From Duganella margarita (GTDB taxonomy: Bacteria > Pseudomonadota > Gammaproteobacteria > Burkholderiales > Burkholderiaceae_D): a DNA stretch of 64,000 bases. The position numbers and the translations under genes were made by a program. Positions 52,989-64,000 of the stretch are shown here, piece after piece. The notes below the pieces were generated by a model, which saw only the letters and a program-made list of their open reading frames with translations, ran no database searches and had not been told where the DNA came from. The stretch lies in NCBI RefSeq assembly GCF_009857535.1, contig NZ_WWCS01000009.1:62001-126000 (forward strand), in the 5' to 3' direction. Numbering within the stretch: position 1 is the first letter of the stretch; every line of letters starts with the position of its first letter.

Positions 52989-54872
52989 TTAGGCCGGTGC
53001 GGTCACGCTTGGCGATACACCGCTGCCGCCATCGCTCGGAGGCTGTTTGCGGATGGTCACGCCGGCTTTCGGCGGACGCGGCTCCAGGCCGGCCATGATG
53101 TCGTTGATCTGGTCTGCATCGATGGTTTCCCACTCCAGCAGCGCCTTGGTCATGACTTCGACTTTGTCGCGGTTGTCCGATAGCAGCTTGCGGGCCAGCG
53201 CATATTGCTGATCCAGGATGTGGCGGATTTCCGCGTCCACTTTCTGCTGCGTGGCTTCCGAGATGGTCTTGTTGCTGCCCCCCATGAAGCCGTCGTTCTG
53301 GGTGTCTTCATACACCATCACGCCCAGCGCATCCGACATGCCGAACTTGGTGACCATCGAGCGGGCCAGCTTGGTGGCGCGCGAGAAATCGTTCGAGGCA
53401 CCGGTCGACATTTGACCGACGAAGATCTCTTCCGCGATACGGCCGCCGAACAGGATCGAAATTTCTTCCAGCATCTTGTCCTTGTAGCCCGAAATATTAT
53501 CGTGCTCAGGCAGCTGCCAGGTCAGGCCCAGCGCCCAGCCGCGCGGCATGATGGTCACTTTGTGGACCGGATCCGCCTTCGGCAGCAGCTTGGCGACCAC
53601 CGCATGACCGGACTCGTGGTACGCGGTGTTGCGGCGCTCATCTTCGCGGATGACCATCGACTTACGCTCAGGACCCATGTAGATCTTGTCCTTGGCATCT
53701 TCGAAGTCGGCCATATCAACCAGACGCTTCGAGCGACGGGCGGCAAACAGCGCCGCCTCGTTGACCAAGTTGGCCAGATCGGCGCCCGAGAAGCCAGGCG
53801 TGCCGCGGGCCAGGATGTCGGCCTTGACGTCGGTGCCGATCGGCACTTTGCGCATGTGCACGTTCAGGATCTGCTCGCGGCCGCGGATATCCGGCAGGCC
53901 AACGCTGACCTGGCGGTCGAAACGGCCCGGACGCAGCAGCGCTTTATCCAGCACGTCGGCGCGGTTGGTGGCGGCAATCACGATCACGCCGGACTGCGCT
54001 TCAAAGCCGTCCATTTCCACCAGCAACTGGTTCAGCGTCTGTTCGCGTTCGTCGTTACCGCCGCCCATGCCGGCGCCACGGTGACGGCCGACAGCGTCGA
54101 TCTCATCGATGAAGATGATGCACGGCGAATGCTTCTTGGCGTTCTCGAACATGTCACGCACGCGGGAGGCGCCGACACCCACGAACATCTCAACGAAGTC
54201 CGAACCGGAAATCGAGAAGAACGGCACCTTGGCTTCGCCGGCAATGGCGCGCGCCAGCAGGGTTTTACCGGTGCCTGGAGGACCAACCATCAGCACGCCG
54301 CGCGGGATGCGGCCGCCCAGTTTCTGGAACTTGCTCGGATCCTTGAGGAAGTCGACGATCTCGCCGACCTCTTCCTTGGCTTCATCGCAGCCTGCGACGT
54401 CGGACAGGGTCACGGTGTTGTTGCTTTCATCCATCATGCGCGCCTTCGACTTCCCGAAGGAGAACGCGCCGCCCTTGCCGCCGCCCTGCATCTGGCGCAT
54501 GAAGAAGATCCAGACGCCGATCAGCAGCAGCATCGGGAACCACGACACGAACACCTGCGACAGGAACGATGGCTCCTCTGGCGGTTTGATGTCGAAGTGG
54601 ACGCCGTTGTCGCGCAGGTCGCCGATCAGGCCGCGATCATACGGCGTGGCGGTGGTGCGGACTTTGGAGTCGTCGCTGCGGGTGGCGGTAATGGTGCCGC
54701 CTTCAATTACGACGTCCTTGATGCGTTTGGCTTTCACGTCATCCAGCAAGTCGGAATAAGCGATTGGTTTCGCTCCGCCGGTTACGCCATGGCTATCAAA
54801 CTGCTTGTACAGCATAAGCAGGAGCAGTACCACGACTACCCAGATGGCTGATTTGGAAAACATGTTATTCAC
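52989..54872 (-). CDS. ftsH: ATP-dependent zinc metalloprotease FtsH
   Basis: The 627-residue inner-membrane AAA+ protease has two transmembrane helices (about 8-22 and 105-120) around a short periplasmic loop. The AAA domain carries Walker A GPPGTGKT, Walker B IIFIDEIDAVG and an SRH with ATNRADVLD, and the M41 peptidase domain has zinc motif HESGH. It degrades unfolded membrane proteins, LpxC-type targets and others. The start is a GTG at 54872 with AAGGAG 5-6 bases upstream; an ATG three codons later is too far from the SD. Confidence 0.97.
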   Translation of the reverse strand: MNNMFSKSAIWVVVVLLLLMLYKQFDSHGVTGGAKPIAYSDLLDDVKAKRIKDVVIEGGTITATRSDDSKVRTTATPYDRGLIGDLRDNGVHFDIKPPEEPSFLSQVFVSWFPMLLLIGVWIFFMRQMQGGGKGGAFSFGKSKARMMDESNNTVTLSDVAGCDEAKEEVGEIVDFLKDPSKFQKLGGRIPRGVLMVGPPGTGKTLLARAIAGEAKVPFFSISGSDFVEMFVGVGASRVRDMFENAKKHSPCIIFIDEIDAVGRHRGAGMGGGNDEREQTLNQLLVEMDGFEAQSGVIVIAATNRADVLDKALLRPGRFDRQVSVGLPDIRGREQILNVHMRKVPIGTDVKADILARGTPGFSGADLANLVNEAALFAARRSKRLVDMADFEDAKDKIYMGPERKSMVIREDERRNTAYHESGHAVVAKLLPKADPVHKVTIMPRGWALGLTWQLPEHDNISGYKDKMLEEISILFGGRIAEEIFVGQMSTGASNDFSRATKLARSMVTKFGMSDALGVMVYEDTQNDGFMGGSNKTISEATQQKVDAEIRHILDQQYALARKLLSDNRDKVEVMTKALLEWETIDADQINDIMAGLEPRPPKAGVTIRKQPPSDGGSGVSPSVTAPA

Positions 54873-55069
54873 GAAAACTCCTTGGATGCGAGACGCATCG
54901 ATAAACCTGGCTGAACTCTGATTTTACTCGCAATAGGCAGGCGTTGCCAGAAACCTGCCGTGCGCCGGTCAAAAACCGGCTGAAAAGCACATTATTTCGC
55001 CAAAATCTTACCGCAATCAAGGCAAAAACGGCTTTCCCGGGGTTTGATGTGCGGGTTATTCAGCAAATA

Positions 55070-55762
55070 TCAAGGGTGCCAGCCATCAGATTCCAAAGGT
55101 TGCGCCGATGCCATGCCGTCGGTGGGATTCTTCAGGCCGCGGCCGAGCAGGAAAATCTCGGACGACTTGTCGCGGCTGGCTTTGGGTTTCTTTTGTACTA
55201 CTGTTTTAAATTCGGCACGGAATTTCAGTACGATATCGTTGAATCCCATGTCCTTGAAACATTTGACCAGCAAGGCGCCGCCGGGTTTTAAATGGGCCTG
55301 CGAGAATTCAATTGCCAGGTCGATCAGATGCTCCATGCGGGCGGCGTCGGAATCATGAATGCCGGACAGGTTGGGCGCCATATCCGATAACACCAGATCA
55401 ACTTTTTGCCCCTGCACCACGTTTTCCAGCTGCTGCAACACGTCCGCCTCGCGGAAGTCGCCTTGAATAAAATGGAAATCGGCAATCGGCTCCATCGGCA
55501 GCATATCCAGGCCGATCAGCGTGCCGTTGATGCCGCCGCCCTCCTTGCCTGACAGCTTGCGGCGCGCATACTGCCCCCAGCTGCCCGGCGTACAACCGAG
55601 GTCGACAATGACCTGGCCGGGCTTGATCAGTTTCTCTTCTTCATCAATCTCTTTCAGTTTGAAAGCCGCACGGGCCCGATAGCCCTCTTTCTGGGCCAAT
55701 TTCACGTAAGGGTCGTTAATATGGTCGTGAATCCAGTTTTTGTTTAATTTGTTCTTAGCCAT
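55070..55762 (-). CDS. rlmE: 23S rRNA (uridine-2'-O-)-methyltransferase RlmE
   Basis: The 230-residue FtsJ/RrmJ enzyme methylates U2552 of 23S rRNA. It has the SAM-binding motif VIVDLGCTPGSWGQYARRKL, the catalytic K-D-K-E residues (Lys in RARAAFKLKEI, LVLSDMAPNLSG, LLVKCFKDMGF) and ends in a non-conserved tail. It precedes ftsH, as in many proteobacteria. The 197-bp ftsH-rlmE gap holds no visible feature. Confidence 0.97.
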   Translation of the reverse strand: MAKNKLNKNWIHDHINDPYVKLAQKEGYRARAAFKLKEIDEEEKLIKPGQVIVDLGCTPGSWGQYARRKLSGKEGGGINGTLIGLDMLPMEPIADFHFIQGDFREADVLQQLENVVQGQKVDLVLSDMAPNLSGIHDSDAARMEHLIDLAIEFSQAHLKPGGALLVKCFKDMGFNDIVLKFRAEFKTVVQKKPKASRDKSSEIFLLGRGLKNPTDGMASAQPLESDGWHP

Positions 55763-55805
55763 TCGCGTAGAATACTGCCTTTAAGGAACCTACTAAAAGA
55801 ATTTT

Positions 55806-56273
55806 ATGATCAAACTTACTCCCGCCGAGCGCAGCGCGCTGCGCGCCGAAGCCCACGGCCTGAATCCAATCGTCATGATTGGCGCCGACGGACTGACTGC
55901 CAACGTCCTCAAGGAAATCGCGCTGGGCCTCGATTCCCACGGCCTGATCAAAGTGCGCGTGTTCGGCGACGACCGCGAAGCCCGTATCGCCATGTACGAA
56001 ACCATCTGCGAACAGCTGAAGGCAGCGCCGGTGCAACACATTGGCAAGCTGCTGGTGCTGTACCGTCCGAAAGTGGAAACCGAGAAAGCCCGCAGCGGCA
56101 GCGCCGGCAAAGGCCTGCGCGAAGTGACCATCGTCAAGCCTAGCCCGAGCGGCACCAAGCGACCATCGGTCACCAAAGTCGTGCTGAAAGGGAATGAGCG
56201 CGTGACGCAGGGCGGTAATATCAAACGCGCCAAGGCGCGTCAGAAGTCGACCAAAAAGAGTGTATTGAGCTGA
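55806..56273 (+). CDS. yhbY: YhbY/CRS1 family RNA-binding protein
   Basis: The 155-residue protein has a CRM domain at 1-95: LTPAERSALRAEAHGLNPIVMIGADGLTANVLKEIALGLDSHGLIKVRVFGDDR with the GxxG-like loop. A basic C-terminal tail (RAKARQKSTKKS) follows, longer than the E. coli protein. YhbY binds 50S precursors and assists assembly. It is divergent from rlmE, the usual arrangement. Confidence 0.95.
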   Translation: MIKLTPAERSALRAEAHGLNPIVMIGADGLTANVLKEIALGLDSHGLIKVRVFGDDREARIAMYETICEQLKAAPVQHIGKLLVLYRPKVETEKARSGSAGKGLREVTIVKPSPSGTKRPSVTKVVLKGNERVTQGGNIKRAKARQKSTKKSVLS

Positions 56274-56279
56274 ACCGGC

Positions 56280-56340
56280 GTCGCTCCCGCGTCGGCGGGA
56301 GCCCATACTCAGCATGGATTGCCGCCTGGGCGGCAATGAC
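56280..56340. repeat. REPIN-like pair of inverted REP hairpins
   Basis: The left half GTCGCTCCCGCG-TCGGCGGGAGC and the right half (minus strand) GTCATTGCCGCC-CAGGCGGCAAT each form a hairpin and face one another around CCATACTCAGCATGG. The same GTC-hairpin-CCAT-CTGAG pattern occurs in the REP pair at 14641-14786. It lies between the convergent yhbY and DUF4149 genes and may act as a terminator. Confidence 0.7.
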
Positions 56341-56348
56341 GCCCGCTC

Positions 56349-56828
56349 CTACTGCTTGACCACCAGCCATGCGGCCAGCAGGCTTTGAATCAGATAGATC
56401 ACGCTGGAAATGCCGTGCAGGACGCCGAATTTGTTCTTCGCCGCTTCCTCCATCACCCCGCCCGGCCCCGCCGCCGCGCGCAGCGCCGCCATCATCGGCT
56501 GCAAGCCGAAGTGCGACACCAGCGTGCACGCCAACATCACCAGCACGATAATCAGCAGGGTACGGCGCGATTTGGCCGCCATATTCGCTGCCGGACCGGC
56601 AAAAATACCGCCGGTGCTGGTCTGGGTCGCCCACAGCAGCACCAGCATCACCAGTGCGCACGCGATCGACAACCAGGCCTGGTTGGTAAACAGATTGCCG
56701 GCAATGGTGCCGGCCAGCACGCGATCACTCAGCGTGGCGAACAGGGTCGGTGCGGCCAGGTAGCCCACCGCCCATAAACTGCCGGCCCACAGGGTCGCGA
56801 CCAGCAAACGTGTGCGGGCGAGTAGCAT
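56349..56828 (-). CDS. DUF4149 membrane protein
   Basis: The 159-residue protein has four hydrophobic segments (at about 6-26, 48-66, 90-110 and 138-156). The family motif LWAGSLWAVGYLAAPTLFATLSDRVLAGTIAGNLF at the start marks DUF4149. Function unknown. Its ATG overlaps the greA stop (TGATG), so the two are translationally coupled. Confidence 0.9.
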   Translation of the reverse strand: MLLARTRLLVATLWAGSLWAVGYLAAPTLFATLSDRVLAGTIAGNLFTNQAWLSIACALVMLVLLWATQTSTGGIFAGPAANMAAKSRRTLLIIVLVMLACTLVSHFGLQPMMAALRAAAGPGGVMEEAAKNKFGVLHGISSVIYLIQSLLAAWLVVKQ

Positions 56829-57304
56829 CAGATGTAGCGCACTTCCAGAATCTCGTATTCGCGCGGACCCGACGGGGCCTGCACTTCCACCACGTCACCG
56901 GCCGACTTGCCGATCAGCGCGCGGGCGATCGGCGAGGTCACTGATACTTTGCTCAGTTTCAGGTCGGCTTCATCGATGCCGACGATCTGGTAGGTCACCT
57001 TGGCGCCCGATTCCAGGTCTTCCAGGTCCACCGTCGAGGCAAACACCACGCGGCCTTCGGCGTCCAGCGTGGCGGGATCGATAATCTGCGCGGCGCTCAG
57101 CTTGCCTTCCAGTTCCGCGATGCGGCCCTCCACGAATGCCTGGCGCTCCTTGGCGGCATCGTACTCGGCGTTTTCCGACAGGTCGCCATGCGAGCGTGCT
57201 TCGGCAATCGCGTCGATCACGATACGGCGTTCTTTGGTCTTCAACTGGTGCAACTCATCTTTGAGGAGCTCTGCGCCGAACTTGGTAAGTGGAACTGAAG
57301 TCAT
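56828..57304 (-). CDS. greA: Transcription elongation factor GreA
   Basis: The 158-residue protein has an N-terminal coiled coil with the acidic tip ARSHGDLSENAEYDAAKERQAFVEGRIAELE and a C-terminal FKBP-like domain (VTYQIVGIDEADLKLSKVSVTSPIARALIGKSAGDVVEVQAPSG). GreA stimulates RNA cleavage by backtracked RNA polymerase. It lies downstream of carB, a common betaproteobacterial order. Confidence 0.97.
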   Translation of the reverse strand: MTSVPLTKFGAELLKDELHQLKTKERRIVIDAIAEARSHGDLSENAEYDAAKERQAFVEGRIAELEGKLSAAQIIDPATLDAEGRVVFASTVDLEDLESGAKVTYQIVGIDEADLKLSKVSVTSPIARALIGKSAGDVVEVQAPSGPREYEILEVRYI

Positions 57305-57330
57305 GTTGTCTATTTACTCTGTTTTTACAA

Positions 57331-57380
57331 TGGAAAACCACAGAGGCCGCGCCAAGCTGCAGCGCGAGCTCTGTGGTTCG
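57331..57380 (-). terminator. Hairpin after carB
   Basis: AACCACAGAG (57336-57345) and CTCTGTGGTT (57369-57378) pair perfectly, with an inner GCGC/GCGC pair. On the minus strand the stem is followed by TTTTCC, so it may partly terminate or stabilise the carAB mRNA before greA. Confidence 0.6.
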
Positions 57381-57395
57381 TTAACTACCTAAACC

Positions 57396-60614
<3,219 letters not shown>

Positions 60615-61784
60615 TTATTTTTTCTCCGAAGCTTCCATCAGGCCGATGAAGCGGTCAAACAGGTAAGCGACGTCAGTCGGGCCAGGCGATGCTTCAGGGT
60701 GGCCCTGGAAGCAGAAGGCCGGGGTGTCGGTGCGGGCAAAGCCCTGCAGCGAACCATCGAACAGCGACACGTGGGTCACGCGGCAGTTGGCCGGCAGCGT
60801 GTTCGGATCGACCGCGAAACCGTGGTTCTGCGAGGTGATCATGACCTTCTTGCTGTCCAGGTCCTGCACCGGGTGGTTGGCGCCGTGGTGGCCGAACTTC
60901 ATCTTCAGCGTTTTGGCGCCGGAGGCCAGGCCCATGATCTGGTGGCCGAGGCAGATGCCGAACAGCGGCAGCTTCTTGTCCATGAAGACCTTGGCGGCGG
61001 AAATGGCGTAGTCGCACGGCTCAGGATCGCCAGGGCCGTTGGACAGGAACACGCCGTCCGGATTCAGCGCAAGCACTTCTTCAGCGGTGGTCTGGGCCGG
61101 CACCACGGTGACTTTGCAGCCGCGCGCGGTCAGCATGCGCAGGATGTTGCGCTTGACGCCGAAGTCGTAGGCGACCACGTGGAATTTGGTGTCTTCTGCG
61201 GCCAGCTTGCCGTAGCCTTCACCCAGCGTCCATTCGGTTTCGGTGTATTCGTAGGTCGATTTGACCGTCACCACCTTGGCCAGGTCCATGCCGGACAGGC
61301 CCGGGAAGGAACGCGCCAGGTCCAGCGCCTGCGACGCCGACGGCTCGTTGCCCTGGGTGCCGACCAGGATGGCGCCGGATTGGGCGCCCTTCTCGCGCAG
61401 GATGCGGGTCAGCTTGCGCGTGTCGATACCGGCGATGGCGACGATGTTCTCGGCCTTCAGGTAATCGCCCAGCGACTGGGTGGAGCGGAAGTTCGACGCG
61501 ATCAACGGCAGGTCACGGATGATTAGACCGGCAGCGTGGACTTTGGACGACTCGACGTCTTCGGGATTGATCCCGTAGTTGCCGATATGGGGATACGTCA
61601 GCGTGACGATCTGGCGGCTGTAGGACGGATCGGTGAGGATCTCCTGGTAACCGGTCATGGAAGTATTGAAGACCACTTCACCGGTCGTATGACCGGCGGC
61701 GCCGATCGAAAAACCTTTGAAAATGGTTCCGTCAGCGAGGGCCAGTATGGCTGGAACGGCGGGGCCAGAAAAAAATGGCGGCAA
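60615..61784 (-). CDS. carA: Carbamoyl-phosphate synthase small subunit
   Basis: The 389-residue glutaminase subunit has an N-terminal domain (PAILALADGTIFKGFSIGAAGHTTGEVVFNTSMTGYQEILTDPSY). The class I amidotransferase domain has nucleophile Cys in LFGICLGHQIMGLA and His/Glu in CFQGHPEASPGP. It supplies ammonia to CarB. No ATG exists between the in-frame stop at 61803-61805 and the conserved region. The TTG at 61784 lies 6 bases after AGGAG, so a TTG start is likely; another TTG at 61790 abuts the SD. Confidence 0.96.
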   Translation of the reverse strand: MPPFFSGPAVPAILALADGTIFKGFSIGAAGHTTGEVVFNTSMTGYQEILTDPSYSRQIVTLTYPHIGNYGINPEDVESSKVHAAGLIIRDLPLIASNFRSTQSLGDYLKAENIVAIAGIDTRKLTRILREKGAQSGAILVGTQGNEPSASQALDLARSFPGLSGMDLAKVVTVKSTYEYTETEWTLGEGYGKLAAEDTKFHVVAYDFGVKRNILRMLTARGCKVTVVPAQTTAEEVLALNPDGVFLSNGPGDPEPCDYAISAAKVFMDKKLPLFGICLGHQIMGLASGAKTLKMKFGHHGANHPVQDLDSKKVMITSQNHGFAVDPNTLPANCRVTHVSLFDGSLQGFARTDTPAFCFQGHPEASPGPTDVAYLFDRFIGLMEASEKK

Positions 61785-61803
61785 GGGCAACTCCTGATAA
61801 AGT

Positions 61804-61906
61804 TACCGTAGCTGCGCCACGTCAGACGACCGTCGAGTATCCCCGGCCGTCGCAGGCCCGGGTGGATGGTCAATTGATGATGGAGTGAGTGGTAGTCGCT
61901 ACGGTA
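61804..61906 (-). promoter_or_regulatory. Predicted structured 5' leader of carAB
   Basis: The roughly 140-nt leader between the promoter and carA contains a long-range pairing. GCTACGGT (61898-61905, plus strand) is the exact complement of ACCGTAGC (61805-61812), enclosing GC-rich inner hairpins around CCCGGGCC/GGCCGGGG. The closing arm ends about 10 nt before the AGGAG SD, so folding could affect initiation. No known riboswitch class is recognised. Confidence 0.4.
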
Positions 61907-61932
61907 GAGATGTGATTTGGCTAAACCTTTGA

Positions 61933-61961
61933 ATTATAACCAAATCCGCCCTGCTTGGCAA
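61933..61961 (-). promoter_or_regulatory. carAB promoter
   Basis: On the minus strand TTGCCA (61961-61956) and TATAAT (61938-61933) are separated by exactly 17 bp, a near-consensus sigma-70 promoter. Transcription would begin near 61926, giving a leader of about 140 nt. Confidence 0.75.
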
Positions 61962-62004
61962 GGCCGCCCGGCATGGCGCCAGGCGGTTTTTTAACAGTTG
62001 TTGC

Positions 62005-62415
62005 TTAGTTCAGTGCGGCGATGCCGGCTTTGGCGATTTGCGCATCTTCGTTCGATTTGACGCCGGAGACGCCGACGGCGCCGATGATGTGGCCGTCCAC
62101 GATGACGGGCACGCCGCCTTCCAGCATGCCATCGGCCATCGGCGCCGGCGCGGTCAGGAACGAGACGCGGCCGTTGTTGATCACGTCTTCATACAGCTTG
62201 GACTCGCGGCGGCCCAGCGCCGATACGCGCGCCTTGGCCGGGGCGATGTGCGACGACAGCGCATTGGCGCCATCCAGCCGCTGTTGCCACAGCAGGTGGC
62301 CGCCGTCATCAACGATGGCGATGCTCACCGCCCAGTTATTGGCCACGGCTTCCGCTTCTGCGGCCACAGCGATTTTCTTGACGTCGGCCAGAGTGAGGTA
62401 CGGCTTGGTTTGCAT
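62005..62415 (-). CDS. GlcG/HbpS family protein
   Basis: The 136-residue protein has the GlcG fold signature: LTLADVKKIAVAAEAEAVANNWAVSIAIVDDGGHLLWQQRLDGA, GGVPVIVDGHIIGAVGVSG and a C-terminal EDAQIAKAGIAAL. Family members bind haem or small acids; the exact ligand is not evident and the conserved haem Thr is uncertain. AAGGAAG precedes the ATG. It follows the patatin lipoprotein gene by 11 bp. Confidence 0.92.
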   Translation of the reverse strand: MQTKPYLTLADVKKIAVAAEAEAVANNWAVSIAIVDDGGHLLWQQRLDGANALSSHIAPAKARVSALGRRESKLYEDVINNGRVSFLTAPAPMADGMLEGGVPVIVDGHIIGAVGVSGVKSNEDAQIAKAGIAALN

Positions 62416-62426
62416 AATGCTCTTCC

Positions 62427-63344
62427 TTATGGTTTGCGTTTCGCTTCGAGTTTTTGTTTGATCTGGGCCATCACCTGCGCGGCGGCCTGCTCACCGGCCA
62501 GCACCGCCTGGTTGCGGCCATTGAAGTCATTGCTGGCCATCTTGCCCAGCGGCGGCGTGATGACGATGTCGGCATCGCGCAGCTCATAGTCGTTGATGCG
62601 CTGGCCCATGATGGAGAAGGTCTGCATGATCACGTCCAGCGAACTGACGGTGGCCTGCACGTCGGCCTGGGTCGAGATATTGACGGCGATGACGAAGTCC
62701 GCCCCCATGTCGCGCGCAAAGCGCACCGGCACCGGCGCCACCAGGCCGCCGTCCACATAGGTATGGCCGTTGATGGTCACCGGCTGGAACACGCCCGGCA
62801 CCGCCGACGACGCCCGCACTGCCATGCCGGTATTGCCGCGCTGGAACAGGATCGGTTTGCCGTCCTTCAGGTCGGTGGCCACCGCGCCGAACGGAATCTT
62901 CAGCTTTTCCATCGGCTGGTTGTTGACCGCCTTGTTGACATAGGCTTGCAGCGCCTCGCCTTTCAGCACGCCGGTGTTCTTGCGGAACAGCGGCACCGCC
63001 CAGTCGGAAATCGACGCTTCGTCCATCTCCAGCGCCAGCTTTTGCAGCTGGAAGCCGGTATTGCCGGCCGCGTACAGCGCGCCGACCACGCTGCCGGCGC
63101 TGGTGCCGACCACGATGTCCGGATAGATGCCCTGCGCCTCCAGCGCCTTGATCACGCCGATGTGGGCAAAGCCGCGCGCCGCGCCGCCGCCCAGCGCCAG
63201 GCCGATCTTGATTTTCTTCGGCGGCAGCACCTCCGGCGGCGGTTGCAGCACCGGGGTCTCCGCAACGGGAGGGTTTTTGCAGCCGACAATCGCGGCTGCG
63301 GAGAGGATGGCTAAACTGGCAAGGGCAAAACGGCGTGATGGCAT
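62427..63344 (-). CDS. Patatin-like phospholipase, lipoprotein (RssA-like)
   Basis: The 305-residue protein has a lipoprotein signal (AILSAAAIVGCK; lipobox I-V-G-C), a proline-rich linker and a patatin domain. The domain has the oxyanion loop ALGGGAARGFAHIG, the nucleophile motif VGTSAGSVVGAL and the DGG motif with the catalytic Asp in YVDGGLVAPVPV. It should be an active membrane-anchored serine esterase facing the periplasm. The ATG at 63344 is chosen over a GTG 14 codons earlier. Confidence 0.92.
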   Translation of the reverse strand: MPSRRFALASLAILSAAAIVGCKNPPVAETPVLQPPPEVLPPKKIKIGLALGGGAARGFAHIGVIKALEAQGIYPDIVVGTSAGSVVGALYAAGNTGFQLQKLALEMDEASISDWAVPLFRKNTGVLKGEALQAYVNKAVNNQPMEKLKIPFGAVATDLKDGKPILFQRGNTGMAVRASSAVPGVFQPVTINGHTYVDGGLVAPVPVRFARDMGADFVIAVNISTQADVQATVSSLDVIMQTFSIMGQRINDYELRDADIVITPPLGKMASNDFNGRNQAVLAGEQAAAQVMAQIKQKLEAKRKP

Positions 63345-63410
63345 GGGCAGTGTATGGACTGGGATTGAGCGCCCCAGATTGTACACCGCCCTGCCCGCTT
63401 CGCTTCCCGC

Positions 63411-64000
63411 TTACTTGCTGGCCGCCGTCGTGCCGTACTCGTCGGCGCCCAAATCGATCAGGCTGTGCTCGATGCGCGCCTGGCCGTCGATGTCCTGCGT
63501 GCCATTCAGCGGAATCGCGCCGGACGGGAAATAACGGGTCCACAGCGGCGAACTCCAGCCGGTGAGCGGCGTGCCGACTGTACCCGCATCAATCGACGGC
63601 GAAGCCGCTTGCAGGTGCAGGTTGCCGGTCGCCGGCGCCACGTACAGCGGATTGGAAATCTTCAGCGTTCCCGGCAGGCCGGAGGAACTGGTGCTGGTGC
63701 CCCACCACTGATTGACGCCCCAGTTATTGCCGGTGTTGCCGGTGCCTTCCACCTGATAGCTCTCTGCCGCGGTCCCTTTGCCGAAGAAGATGTTATTGCT
63801 GAAGTTCGACGCGGTGACCTTGTACTGCAACGTCACCTCGGTGCCCCAGCCCTGGTTTTTGTAGAACGAATTGTTATGCACATTGATGCGGCGGGCCAGG
63901 CCGGCGCTTGAGGAGTAGCCGCCCAGCGACAAACCAGCTTCACGGTTGTTATAGACAAAATTGCCAGTCATCAGAATATCTTCGGTCGCCTTGTTTTTAT
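63411..64000 (-). CDS. Right-handed beta-helix protein, C-terminal part
   Basis: The frame enters from the right edge of the window without a start and ends at 63411. Repeated short strands with Asn ladders (GNFVYNNREAGLSLGGYSS, INVHNNSFYKNQGWGTE, NFSNNIFFGKG) are typical of a right-handed parallel beta-helix, as in pectate lyase-like proteins. They are followed by a cap with DAGTVGTPL and IDLGADEYG, often seen in exported polysaccharide-active proteins. About 196 residues are visible. Confidence 0.8.
   Translation of the reverse strand, partial: KNKATEDILMTGNFVYNNREAGLSLGGYSSSAGLARRINVHNNSFYKNQGWGTEVTLQYKVTASNFSNNIFFGKGTAAESYQVEGTGNTGNNWGVNQWWGTSTSSSGLPGTLKISNPLYVAPATGNLHLQAASPSIDAGTVGTPLTGWSSPLWTRYFPSGAIPLNGTQDIDGQARIEHSLIDLGADEYGTTAASK

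Noticed and set aside
61960..61996. GC hairpin followed by TTTTTT near 61990 as a terminator for the GlcG-like gene.
   Set aside because: The T run follows the stem only on the plus strand, where no gene is upstream; for the minus-strand gene the run is on the wrong side.

Overview
The window is GC-rich chromosomal DNA from a betaproteobacterium. It is most likely an Oxalobacteraceae member of the Duganella/Massilia/Janthinobacterium type. The reasons are the conserved gene order glmM-folP-ftsH-rlmE with divergent yhbY, greA-carB-carA and rnr-rlmB, together with a phasin, many sensory kinases and TonB/M56-type envelope genes. Genus is an inference; no rRNA gene is present. Nearly all DNA is coding and no gap exceeds about 300 bp. 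No CRISPR array, prophage, transposase or integrase was seen.

Layout. 1-1.2 kb: the end of a DUF1439 lipoprotein gene and a divergent DUF72 gene. 1.2-7.1 kb (minus strand): a tightly overlapping stressosome operon, rsbR-rsbS-rsbT, an RsbT-like/PP2C fusion, a histidine kinase and a hybrid kinase. 7.2-10.2 kb: a GntR(YtrA)-regulated ABC transporter. 10.2-13.1 kb: LysR / MFS / SDR. 13.1-18.0 kb: yceH, cysE, a repeat cluster, rlmB and rnr. 18.1-20.7 kb: four identical tRNA-Leu(CAG) genes; a hybrid kinase with a plant ETR1-like ethylene-binding domain lies between the first and second. 20.7-22.0 kb: qorB and its HxlR regulator around a palindrome. 22.1-26.4 kb: a PAS-GAF kinase, a diguanylate cyclase, a small secreted protein and a phasin. 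26.4-30.5 kb: a LexA box followed by a FAN1-type nuclease and a nuclease-helicase fusion. 30.5-34.2 kb: a SnoaL-like protein and a LiaI/LiaF-like plus LytS/LytTR envelope-sensing operon. 34.4-35.9 kb: a LysR regulator and a haemolysin III protein. 36.1-40.3 kb: BlaI, an M56-M23 fusion and a TonB-dependent receptor. 40.3-50.4 kb: mixed metabolic and accessory genes, including a patatin homologue that has lost its catalytic residues, a cNMP-TrxR fusion, an asparaginase, a two-part YeeE/YedE transporter and a chemoreceptor. 50.4-50.7 kb: tRNA-Arg and tRNA-Pro. 50.7-61.8 kb: the housekeeping block glmM, folP, ftsH, rlmE, yhbY, greA, carB, carA. 62.0-64.0 kb: a GlcG-like protein, a patatin lipoprotein and a partial beta-helix protein.

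How the parts fit. Signal transduction dominates: a stressosome feeding two kinases instead of a sigma factor, a predicted ethylene sensor, a degenerate-receiver kinase beside a diguanylate cyclase, and a Lia-like envelope module wired to LytS/LytTR. The second theme is DNA repair, where a perfect CTGT-N8-ACAG SOS box precedes the FAN1/helicase pair. The third is protease- or repressor-controlled envelope functions (BlaI/M56-M23/TonB). Several genes lack an ATG start; carA and rnr appear to start at TTG and ftsH at GTG.
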